Shown: positions 51,997 through 58,767 of the stretch, one piece after another | Layout: the number at the start of each line of letters is the position of its first letter | Position numbering within the stretch: position 1 is the stretch's first letter | Assembly (NCBI GenBank): GCA_019750915.1 | Contig: JAIENY010000028.1 | Span: 1-58,767 of the forward strand | From: Xanthobacteraceae bacterium | GTDB lineage: Bacteria; Pseudomonadota; Alphaproteobacteria; Rhizobiales; Xanthobacteraceae | DNA: 58,767 nt | Direction of reading: 5' to 3' | Notes under the pieces: model-generated | The model's database searches: none | What the model saw: the letters and a program-made list of their open reading frames with translations, nothing else | Told to the model about the DNA's origin: nothing | Program-made: the position numbers and the translations under genes

Positions 51997-52698
51997 ATGC
52001 CCCAATCGCTCGCGCCCCGCCCCCTCATTATCGCCCCCTCGATCCTGGCGTCGGATTACGCCAAACTCGGCGAGGAAGTCCGCGCGGTTGATGCCGCCGG
52101 GGCAGACTGGTTGCACCTCGACGTCATGGACGGGCATTTTGTGCCGAACATTTCCTACGGGCCCGATGTCATCAAGGCGATGCGGCCGTATTCGAACAAG
52201 ATTTTCGACGCACACCTGATGATCGCCCCTTGCGATCCATATATCGATGCGTTCGCCAAGGCAGGGTGCGACCACATCACCGTTCACGCCGAAGCCGGCC
52301 CTCACCTCCACCGTTCGCTGCAGGCGATCAAGACCCATGGCAAAAAGGCCGGGGTCGCGATCAACCCCGCGACTCCCATAAGCGCCATCGAATGCGTGAT
52401 CGACATGATCGACATCGTTCTGGTGATGTCGGTGAATCCGGGATTCGGCGGCCAATCGTTCATACGCTCAACGATCGGAAAGCTTCAGGACGTGCGTGCG
52501 ATGTGCGCAGGCCGGGCGATCGATATCGAGGTTGATGGCGGAATCACAGCCGAGAACGCGGCGGAAGTTGCAGCGGCCGGCGCGAATGCATTCGTCGCGG
52601 GCTCATCCGTATTTAAGGGCGGCACCTTTGATGCCTACAAGCACGCGATCAGCGCCATCCGCGGCGCTGCCGCCGACGCGCGAGGCGAGGCCATCTGA
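51997..52698 (+). CDS. rpe: Ribulose-phosphate 3-epimerase
   Basis: 233 aa, (beta/alpha)8 enzyme of the pentose-phosphate and Calvin pathways that interconverts ribulose 5-phosphate and xylulose 5-phosphate. [43 protein letters not shown] and [10 protein letters not shown] contain the metal-binding His and Asp residues. The length is normal. A second copy within a cbb operon is possible elsewhere; here the gene stands alone. Confidence 0.95.
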   Translation: MPQSLAPRPLIIAPSILASDYAKLGEEVRAVDAAGADWLHLDVMDGHFVPNISYGPDVIKAMRPYSNKIFDAHLMIAPCDPYIDAFAKAGCDHITVHAEAGPHLHRSLQAIKTHGKKAGVAINPATPISAIECVIDMIDIVLVMSVNPGFGGQSFIRSTIGKLQDVRAMCAGRAIDIEVDGGITAENAAEVAAAGANAFVAGSSVFKGGTFDAYKHAISAIRGAAADARGEAI

Positions 52699-52730
52699 AA
52701 CACAACGGCCCCGCCCCCCGCGCGAGGTTT

Positions 52731-54677
52731 TTATTGCGTCGCCTCTGTGAAAGTCTTCACGTCCTCCTCCAGCAACAGGCGATCCCTGACGAGTTGTCCG
52801 GCTGCCTTTTGCACAGCTGCCTCGCGCTCGCCCGGTTTCGGATAGCGCTCTTCCAGCGACAAACGCGGATCTCCACTCTTCTCCCGCTCCGCCTTGGTCG
52901 CTGCGAACGGGATCATCGAACCGTTGTTGTCGCACAGTTCTCCCGGCGAAAAACCCGCCTTGCGCACGTTCCAGCCGGTATGTGTCGCGATCGGCGCTTC
53001 GAGGGTCGGAAGATGAACGCCCGCGATGGCGCGGCCATCGGCATCGGTCTTCGGCACGAAGATGGGATAAGGCCTGGTTTTCACCGGCGGCATAACGCTG
53101 AAATCGATCAACGTTGGACGTGCCATCCGCTCGGTATAAGGAAATCCTGGAATCGCCGGGAAACCGACGTCCTTCGCATCGGGTGAAACAAGTGTGCCAT
53201 CCGCCACGCTTGGATAGCGGCTGGGCGGCGGCGCGGTGCCGTCGGTGATCCATGCATCAAGATCGACGAGCAATGCACGCACCGAAGGACCCGCGTTCAG
53301 CGGATTCGACGGATATTGGCACTGCTTCACCATGGCCGATGCCGCATGCGCCAGCGCGTAGTGCTGGAGGTTGGACAGAAAATAGATCCGCACGTTGTCA
53401 GGAATCGGCACCGGCTTGCCGTCCGTCCCCGTAATCACGAGCCCCGCGCGCTGCTGATAGAATTCGATCTCGCTGTCCGATTTCAGAATTTTCGGACAGT
53501 TGTTCTGTTCCTGGCAGCGTTTGAGGATACCGTCGCTCTTGCCCGTCAAGGCATCGGTCGTCGTTGCGTAAGCAAACGGAAACTCCGATCCGGGATAAAG
53601 CATGTCGGCGTGTTCATAAGGCGAGCGGCCCGGCTGGCTGAACCTATAATTGGTGAACGTCTTCTTGCCACCGGAGATGTGCGGCATCAGACCGTCAAAC
53701 ACTGTTCGCCCGGCTTCGTCTGCGTTGAACCCAAGATAAAGATAGTCATGCAGAAAGCGGCCGCTTTGCGACAGGCCGAAACCGATCGCCTTGTCGATAT
53801 TACCTGCAACCGGATTGGCATCGCCGGTAGCATCCGTCTTTTCATAACGCAAAAAGGAAACGACATCGCGTGTGGCCGCGAGGCCCAGCCCCATAACCTT
53901 GGGGTCTTTCGCCGTGTAAATGAATTCATAAATCGCACCGGCATCGAATCCCGCCGGACGGTTGATTGATATTTTCCTCTCGTCGATGAACTTGAACGAC
54001 AGATCCGCTGGCGTCGCGCGGCTGTCGCCCTCCGCCTCGCGAACACTGAGCTTGACGTAAGAAGGATCGAGGTCGGCCGCCGGATAACTCAGATTCGCGG
54101 TGGCCGGATTGTCATTGTGGTCGAAGATGTATTCCTCGCGCGCAGGCCCGGTCACGCCCTGCACCGTCGGCGGGGAAAACGTCATGCGTCCTTCACCCGG
54201 CGCGACGTCTCCCTGCCAGCCGCTCCACACCAGCGTGTAGCCCCGCCGCATCAGGAAGCCGTTGCCTGCGTCGTCTGCTTTTACGGGATTGTTGATGACC
54301 TTCGGAGTATCGTCGAACAGCGCGAGCCCGAGTTTGCTGCCGCGGTTCAGAACTTCATAGAACAGCCTGCGATTGCCGTTGGCGACGTTGGTCGGCCGCA
54401 GGATCTCAACATCGGTCGTCGCTTCAACCAGGCCCTTGCCGTCGCGCGGCGCCTTGTCGATATCAACGACAATCGTGTTGTGTGGATCGGCAGGCGAAAC
54501 CGCAACTGTCGCGCGGGCAAACATCCGGTCGTAGGTACCGACGCTTCCGAATATGCGCCCTTCAAACGCAGGCGATTCGGTGCGGACGATTTCGAATTTG
54601 ACGACCTTGGCTTGGACTGGCGCAGCCAAGCCGGCCGCCGCGACGGCACATGCCGCCGTGACGATCAGGCGTTTCAT
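52731..54677 (-). CDS. Large secreted alpha/beta-hydrolase-domain protein
   Basis: 648 aa. A signal peptide (VTAACAVAAAGLAAPVQA) leads to a periplasmic protein of the alpha/beta hydrolase domain family known only from genomes (Abhydrolase_10-like). Conserved pieces are YEVLNRGSKLGL, RRGYTLVWSGWQGDV, and FGLSQSGRFLHDYLYLGFN, whose Ser lies in the nucleophile elbow. The C-terminal third carries FLSNLQHYALAHA and the ending HTGWNVRKAGF. The substrate is unknown; relatives are thought to be esterases. It is convergent with rpe. Confidence 0.85.
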   Translation of the reverse strand: MKRLIVTAACAVAAAGLAAPVQAKVVKFEIVRTESPAFEGRIFGSVGTYDRMFARATVAVSPADPHNTIVVDIDKAPRDGKGLVEATTDVEILRPTNVANGNRRLFYEVLNRGSKLGLALFDDTPKVINNPVKADDAGNGFLMRRGYTLVWSGWQGDVAPGEGRMTFSPPTVQGVTGPAREEYIFDHNDNPATANLSYPAADLDPSYVKLSVREAEGDSRATPADLSFKFIDERKISINRPAGFDAGAIYEFIYTAKDPKVMGLGLAATRDVVSFLRYEKTDATGDANPVAGNIDKAIGFGLSQSGRFLHDYLYLGFNADEAGRTVFDGLMPHISGGKKTFTNYRFSQPGRSPYEHADMLYPGSEFPFAYATTTDALTGKSDGILKRCQEQNNCPKILKSDSEIEFYQQRAGLVITGTDGKPVPIPDNVRIYFLSNLQHYALAHAASAMVKQCQYPSNPLNAGPSVRALLVDLDAWITDGTAPPPSRYPSVADGTLVSPDAKDVGFPAIPGFPYTERMARPTLIDFSVMPPVKTRPYPIFVPKTDADGRAIAGVHLPTLEAPIATHTGWNVRKAGFSPGELCDNNGSMIPFAATKAEREKSGDPRLSLEERYPKPGEREAAVQKAAGQLVRDRLLLEEDVKTFTEATQ

Positions 54678-54975
54678 GACAACTCCCTGTACGCCGGACT
54701 TATGATGTCCGGTCGCGAGCTATGGTAGTTTGCAGGTCTCGGTTGAAAAGGCTGCCCTTTGATCAACTGCATCACGGCTTGGTTATGGTGCCCTGCGGTA
54801 TCGGCCGCCGTGCCGGCTGGTCCTCCGGCAAGCCATCCGGTCTTCAGCGGGGGCGACGGTCCTTCGAAAACCACGCATGGAGGCAGATTGCCTTGTGTTA
54901 TCAGCCCCAAAGGGTAGTTTCGGACCGTCCGATCTGTTAAAGCGCGGCATCCTCAAAAGCAGCCGCGAGTTCAAG

Positions 54976-56283
54976 ATGATCCCCCGCTATTCCCGCCCCG
55001 AAATGACCGCCATCTGGGAGCCGCAGACGCGCTTTCAGATCTGGTTCGAGATCGAGGCTCATGCGACCGACGCCCTCGCCGAACTCGGCGTGGTGCCGAA
55101 GGAAGCCGCCAGGAAAGTCTGGGAAAAAGCCAAGGGCGTCACCTTCAACGTCGAACGTATCGACGCGATCGAGCGTGAGACGAAACACGACGTCATCGCA
55201 TTTCTTACCCACCTTGCGGAGATCGTGGGACCCGAGGCGCGGTTTGTGCATCAGGGCATGACTTCGTCCGACGTGCTCGACACCTGCCTCAACGTCCAGT
55301 TGACCCGCGCCGCTGACATTCTTCTGGCCGATATCGACAAGGTGCTGGATGCGCTCAAGCGCCGCGCCTTCGAGCACAAAATGACGCCAACCATCGGCCG
55401 CTCGCATGGAATCCATGCCGAGCCCGTGACGTTCGGACTGAAGCTGGCTTACGCCTATGCCGAATTTACCCGCGCCCGCGCCCGCCTCGTCGCGGCGCGT
55501 AAGGAGGTCGCCACCTGCGCGATTTCGGGCGCCGTCGGCACCTTCGCACAGATCGACCCGCGCGTGGAGGAACACGTTGCGAAGGCCATGGGCCTCGAGG
55601 TTGAGCCGATCTCGACACAGGTCATTCCCCGCGATCGCCATGCAATGTTCTTCGCGACGCTCGGCGTGATCGCGTCCTCGATGGAGCGCCTTGCCGTCGA
55701 AATCCGCCACATGCAACGCACCGAAGTGCTGGAAGCCGAGGAGTTTTTCTCCGAAGGCCAGAAAGGCTCTTCGGCAATGCCGCACAAACGCAATCCCGTA
55801 TTGACGGAGAACCTCACGGGCCTCTCCCGGATGGTGCGCGCCTATGTGACTCCTGCGATGGAGAACGTCGTTCTCTGGCACGAACGCGACATCTCGCACT
55901 CCTCGGCCGAACGCATGATGGCTCCTGACGCGACCGTGACGCTTGATTTCGCGCTCAACCGTCTCGCGGGTGTGATCGACAAACTTCTGATTTATCCGCA
56001 GAACATGCAGAAGAACCTCGACCGCCTCGGCGGTCTCGTTCATTCGCAGCGCGTGCTGCTGGCGCTGACTCAGAAGGGCGCATCGCGTGAAGACGCCTAT
56101 CGCCTCGTGCAGCGCAACGCGATGCCGGTCTGGCGAGGCGAAGGCGACTTCAAGACGCTTCTGAAGAACGACGCCGAAGTGAAGAAGTATCTGACCGACC
56201 CCGAAATCGATGAAAAGTTCGACCTCGGCTATCACCTCAAGCATGTTGACACGATCTTCAAGCGAGTGTTCGGAGCCTCCTGA
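54976..56283 (+). CDS. purB: Adenylosuccinate lyase
   Basis: 435 aa, catalysing two steps of purine synthesis (SAICAR to AICAR and adenylosuccinate to AMP). MIPRYSRPEMTAIWEP is the usual start, TSSDVLDT contains the conserved His/Ser region, GRSHGIHAEP the catalytic His, and GSSAMPHKRNP the fumarate-lyase signature loop with the catalytic Ser. The frame is open further upstream to 54877 but the family begins at ATG 54976. It is followed after four bases by the MOSC gene. Confidence 0.95.
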   Translation: MIPRYSRPEMTAIWEPQTRFQIWFEIEAHATDALAELGVVPKEAARKVWEKAKGVTFNVERIDAIERETKHDVIAFLTHLAEIVGPEARFVHQGMTSSDVLDTCLNVQLTRAADILLADIDKVLDALKRRAFEHKMTPTIGRSHGIHAEPVTFGLKLAYAYAEFTRARARLVAARKEVATCAISGAVGTFAQIDPRVEEHVAKAMGLEVEPISTQVIPRDRHAMFFATLGVIASSMERLAVEIRHMQRTEVLEAEEFFSEGQKGSSAMPHKRNPVLTENLTGLSRMVRAYVTPAMENVVLWHERDISHSSAERMMAPDATVTLDFALNRLAGVIDKLLIYPQNMQKNLDRLGGLVHSQRVLLALTQKGASREDAYRLVQRNAMPVWRGEGDFKTLLKNDAEVKKYLTDPEIDEKFDLGYHLKHVDTIFKRVFGAS

Positions 56284-56287
56284 ATCC

Positions 56288-56827
56288 ATGGGCGTCATCA
56301 CCGCAGTCAGTCTTCGCAGAGGCCATCACTTCAGTAAGACCAACGGCCTGAGCATTCGACTGATCAAGGGGCTCGGGGTCGCCGGTGATGCGCATATGGG
56401 AGAAAACGTGAAACATCGTTCGCGTGTGGCAAGAGATCCGACGCTGCCGAACCTGCGTCAGGTTCATCTGATTCACGAGGAACTGTTCGACGAATTACGC
56501 GACAAGAATTTCACCATTCGCCCCGGCGATCTGGGTGAGAATATCACCACGCGCGGCGTCGACCTGCTCGCTCTGCCCGCCGGGACACACCTGCATCTGG
56601 GCGATACCGCTGTGGTGAAAGTAACCGGACTGCGTAATCCCTGTATCCAGATCGAGCGCTTTCAAAAAGGCCTTCTGGCCGCGACGCTCGACAAGGAATC
56701 CAGCGGACGATTGATCCGCAAGGCCGGCATCATGAGCACCGTGCTCGCCGATGGCGACGTTCGCCCCGGAGATGCCGTAAGCATCATGCTGCCTGCTGAA
56801 CCTCACCAACCGCTGCTACCTGTCTGA
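56288..56827 (+). CDS. MOSC domain protein
   Basis: 179 aa with one MOSC domain, a beta-barrel that binds molybdenum-cofactor-derived sulfur. HRSRVARDPTLPNLRQVHLI, LGENITTRGVDLLALPAGT, and TGLRNPCIQIERFQ, with the conserved Cys, are visible. In bacteria such proteins may handle molybdenum-cofactor sulfuration or N-hydroxylated substrates. It starts four bases after purB and could be co-transcribed. It might serve the molybdenum-hydroxylase system suggested by the maturation operon at 37-40 kb. Confidence 0.88.
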   Translation: MGVITAVSLRRGHHFSKTNGLSIRLIKGLGVAGDAHMGENVKHRSRVARDPTLPNLRQVHLIHEELFDELRDKNFTIRPGDLGENITTRGVDLLALPAGTHLHLGDTAVVKVTGLRNPCIQIERFQKGLLAATLDKESSGRLIRKAGIMSTVLADGDVRPGDAVSIMLPAEPHQPLLPV

Positions 56828-56836
56828 GATATGCCT

Positions 56837-57388
56837 TCAAACCGACTCGCCTGTGAGCATCCTGTGAAGCACGCGATCCCGTCTGTAGAAATGACGATAC
56901 AGCGCCGCCAGCAAATGAAGGACGATCAGCGCAAGCAGGATATAGGCACCCAGAATGTGATTGTCCTCATAGGCGTGCGCTGCAGCCTTGTCCGTCGAGG
57001 TGAACTGCGGAATGTTGAACAATCCAAACCAGCTCGCATAAGGCCTCGCGGTCGCTCCCGAATGTGCCCAGCCCAACATCGCAACGACGAATGTCACAAG
57101 ATAGAGCGAGCCCTGAAGCATTCTTGCCATCCACCGCTCCCAGAACGGCGTGCCCACCGGCAGCGCAGGGGTTGGGTTGATCAAACGCCAGGCCAGGCGA
57201 AGGATCAGCAACAGCAGCACGACGTAACCAATATCGGCATGGATCGAACGATAGAAATACCGGTCGGGACGCTGCGGAATGTGGTTCATCCACCAGCCAT
57301 AACCAATCATGCCGATGATCAGAACAGCCAATATCCAATGAAGCGCGCGCGCCGCGCCTCCCCATGTCTTCGCCGTGTTCTTGAACAT
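56837..57388 (-). CDS. Cytochrome b561 family protein
   Basis: 183 aa with four membrane helices and the haem-ligand histidines expected for bacterial cytochrome b561: His17 in ARALHWILAVLI, one in RSIHADIGYVVLLL, and those of DNHILGAYILLALIVLHLLAALYRH. It is a small diheme quinone-interacting membrane protein, often linked to superoxide or electron transfer. ATG 57388 has GGAAGTGGGAA just upstream. The same frame stays open to 58228, but only as the antisense of murI. Divergent from murI. Confidence 0.9.
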   Translation of the reverse strand: MFKNTAKTWGGAARALHWILAVLIIGMIGYGWWMNHIPQRPDRYFYRSIHADIGYVVLLLLILRLAWRLINPTPALPVGTPFWERWMARMLQGSLYLVTFVVAMLGWAHSGATARPYASWFGLFNIPQFTSTDKAAAHAYEDNHILGAYILLALIVLHLLAALYRHFYRRDRVLHRMLTGESV

Positions 57389-57556
57389 TTCCCACTTCCG
57401 CAATTCGTCTACCGCACGAAAGCCACAGAAGGCGGGCAGGAACAAGAACGCAATTACAGCAGACTTTGGAATTACTCCAAACGCGCGTAGAGACGCTGAA
57501 AACCAGGTCAAACTGACAACAACGAATTTATAACGGGAATAAATTACAGTTTCGTC

Positions 57557-58378
57557 GTGTCTAAAGAACCAACCATTCTTGTGTTCGATTCCGGCCTTGG
57601 CGGTTTGACCGTTCTGCGCGAGATCGTGGCCGCTCGACCGGACGCGGCATACACCTATGTCGCCGATGACGCCTTCTTCCCTTACGGACAACACACCGAG
57701 GAAGAAATCATCGGCCGTGTCGTTCCGCTGATCGGAGAACTTATCGGCCGACATCCCCCCGATCTTGTCGTCATCGCCTGCAACACAGCGTCTACGCTGG
57801 TGATGTCGCATCTGCGCGAAGCCTACTCTGTGCCCTTCGTTGGCACGGTGCCGGCGATCAAGCCAGCGTGCGCATTGTCGAAGACCAAGCGTGTCTCCGT
57901 GCTCGGCACTCGTGGCACCGTGAAGCGCGAATACACCAAGTCCTTGATCCGCGACTTCGCGCATGATTGCGACGTGACGCTGATCGGCGCCGAAAATCTC
58001 GCGACACTCGCCGAAGCCGCGCTGCGCGGTGAAGCGGTGAGCGACGAGGCCATCCATGCCGAAATCGCCCCATGCTTCATCGACGGCGATGCCCGCACCG
58101 ACACCGTTGTTCTTGCCTGCACCCACTATCCTCTGCTGCTTGAGCAGATCGTACGCGTGGCACCCTGGCCAGTGGATTGGGTGGATCCCGCGCCCGCCAT
58201 CGCCCGGCGTGTCGAACATCTGCTGCAAACCCGAAAGAACGACGACGCCCCCTCGTCAGCGCAGTTCCTGCTCACCTCCGGCCGTGCGCTCAGTCCAGTG
58301 CTGGCGAAAGCAATCCGCCCGTTCTTCGGCGCGAGCACATTCGGCACAACGCCGAACTCCTTGCCTCAAGCGGGATAA
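57557..58378 (+). CDS. murI: Glutamate racemase
   Basis: 273 aa beginning with GTG. It makes D-glutamate for peptidoglycan. VFDSGLGGLTVLREI has Asp11, VIACNTAST has the first catalytic Cys75 and VVLACTHYPLL the second Cys188 with His190. ADDAFFPYG is also typical. The C-terminus is somewhat longer than in E. coli and variable. No upstream ATG is present; GTG 57557 agrees with the conserved N-terminus. A divergent cytochrome b561 gene shares its promoter region. Confidence 0.95.
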   Translation: MSKEPTILVFDSGLGGLTVLREIVAARPDAAYTYVADDAFFPYGQHTEEEIIGRVVPLIGELIGRHPPDLVVIACNTASTLVMSHLREAYSVPFVGTVPAIKPACALSKTKRVSVLGTRGTVKREYTKSLIRDFAHDCDVTLIGAENLATLAEAALRGEAVSDEAIHAEIAPCFIDGDARTDTVVLACTHYPLLLEQIVRVAPWPVDWVDPAPAIARRVEHLLQTRKNDDAPSSAQFLLTSGRALSPVLAKAIRPFFGASTFGTTPNSLPQAG

Positions 58379-58534
58379 ACGCCTGGAATTGTTAGAAATT
58401 CTCGCCGTTCCATGTCATGAGTTGTCCGCGGTTCGGCCTGAAACGAGCTGCTGGAACCGTACGAAGCGCGTCAAAACGAAAGCAAGACCAAAGGTTTGAC
58501 TTTGCGGCGCTTTCTCCTTAAGAACACCCCTGCT

Positions 58535-58556
58535 CGCGGGCCGTTTTCGGCCCGCG
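58535..58556 (+). terminator. Hairpin between murI and rpsD
   Basis: CGCGGGCCG (58535-58543), loop TTTT, CGGCCCGCG (58548-58556), followed by TTGTGTTT. A 9-bp GC stem, 160 bases after the murI stop. It could end the murI transcript. Confidence 0.6.
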
Positions 58557-58609
58557 TTGTGTTTCGCGACCCGTGGTTCTCCTTGTAGGCTTATGAGGCG
58601 AACCTGTCG

Positions 58610-58629
58610 GTGCCGGAAATTTCCGGCAC
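58610..58629 (+). promoter_or_regulatory. 20-bp perfect palindrome in the rpsD leader
   Basis: GTGCCGGAAATTTCCGGCAC is a complete palindrome, 50 bases before the rpsD start. In RNA it gives an 8-bp stem with a short AT loop; in DNA it is a symmetric dimer site. S4 regulates its own synthesis in several bacteria, but through a different leader structure, so its role here is open. Confidence 0.45.
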
Positions 58630-58678
58630 ACAGGAGGGCGCGTTTCCTCAAAAACAACTTTTTACGAAAGAGGACGCG

Positions 58679-58767
58679 ATGACTAAGCGCAGTGAGGCGA
58701 AGTATAAAATCGATCGCCGTATGGGCCAGAACATCTGGGGCCGCCCGAAGAGCCCCGTCAACAAGCG
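58679..58767 (+). CDS. rpsD: 30S ribosomal protein S4, start only
   Basis: The first 29 codons of ribosomal protein S4, beginning [20 protein letters not shown] and continuing to the window edge. S4 nucleates 30S assembly by binding 16S rRNA. The alphaproteobacterial N-terminus is recognisable ([20 protein letters not shown] type). AAGAGGA lies six bases before the ATG. The rest of the gene is outside the window. Confidence 0.93.
   Translation, partial: MTKRSEAKYKIDRRMGQNIWGRPKSPVNK

Noticed and set aside
54937..56301. 454-codon open frame on the minus strand opposite purB
   Set aside because: Shadow of purB, with Arg/His/Asp-rich translation and no start signal.
57389..58228. In-frame upstream extension of the cytochrome b561 gene
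   Set aside because: The added part is antisense to murI; the cytochrome family begins at ATG 57388 after a good ribosome-binding site.

Overview
The window looks like chromosome of an alphaproteobacterium of the Bradyrhizobium/Rhodopseudomonas/Afipia group (Nitrobacteraceae). The reasons are high GC outside one islet, groESL with a CIRCE operator, an HWE-family histidine kinase, an Anbu-peptidase operon, many small secreted proteins of Rhizobiales type, and dispersed palindromes and a longer repeat of a kind I associate with this family. The genus is inference; there is no rRNA or other marker that fixes it. I see no integrase, transposase, CRISPR array or rRNA operon. One tRNA gene, Leu(TAA), is present.

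Layout. 1-11.4 kb: the start of cysE (cut by the window edge), an alpha/beta hydrolase, a membrane protein, a small zinc-ribbon protein, an FAD monooxygenase, a GT25-GNAT pair, a membrane acyltransferase, tRNA-Leu, a MetE-type methionine synthase, gpt and a MoaB/CinA-like protein. 11.6-15.7 kb: a four-gene operon of ATP-grasp, alpha-E, transglutaminase and Anbu (proteasome-like) proteins. 15.8-19 kb: an SDR, an acyltransferase-SGNH protein and usg. 19.2-21.3 kb: promoter, CIRCE and groES-groEL.

21.3-25.3 kb is the accessory part and the most interesting stretch. A toxin/immunity-like pair on the minus strand lies between intact groEL and a displaced 146-bp groEL 3' end. That fragment is followed by its own copy of the groEL terminator, a short hairpin-rich spacer, a third similar terminator, and an AT-rich gene for a 587-aa caspase-like protein with an unclassified C-terminal half. 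A consensus-type promoter and a non-coding dispersed repeat with a 15-bp inverted repeat close the islet. It looks like a small defence/competition cargo site at the groEL 3' end.

25.3-41.6 kb: mostly single genes and small operons. These include DoxX-like, transglutaminase, an HWE kinase preceded by three small genes, a DMT exporter, an ArsR regulator divergent from an SDR with an operator-like array between them, a ketopantoate reductase, a GT2-GtrA glycosyltransferase, DUF72, an orphan BcsS-like protein, a three-gene overlapping operon for maturation of molybdenum hydroxylases (no hydroxylase nearby), and an enol-lactonase. 41.8-47.2 kb: a complete branched-chain amino-acid ABC transporter (two permeases, two ATPases, a small membrane protein, a binding protein). 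47.2-58.8 kb: ccdA, a P1 peptidase, KTSC and glycine-rich small proteins, an outer-membrane beta-barrel, an EF-hand protein, rpe, a large secreted hydrolase, purB, a MOSC protein, cytochrome b561, murI and the start of rpsD. Housekeeping functions dominate; genes work together mainly inside the Anbu, Mo-maturation, Liv and groESL operons.
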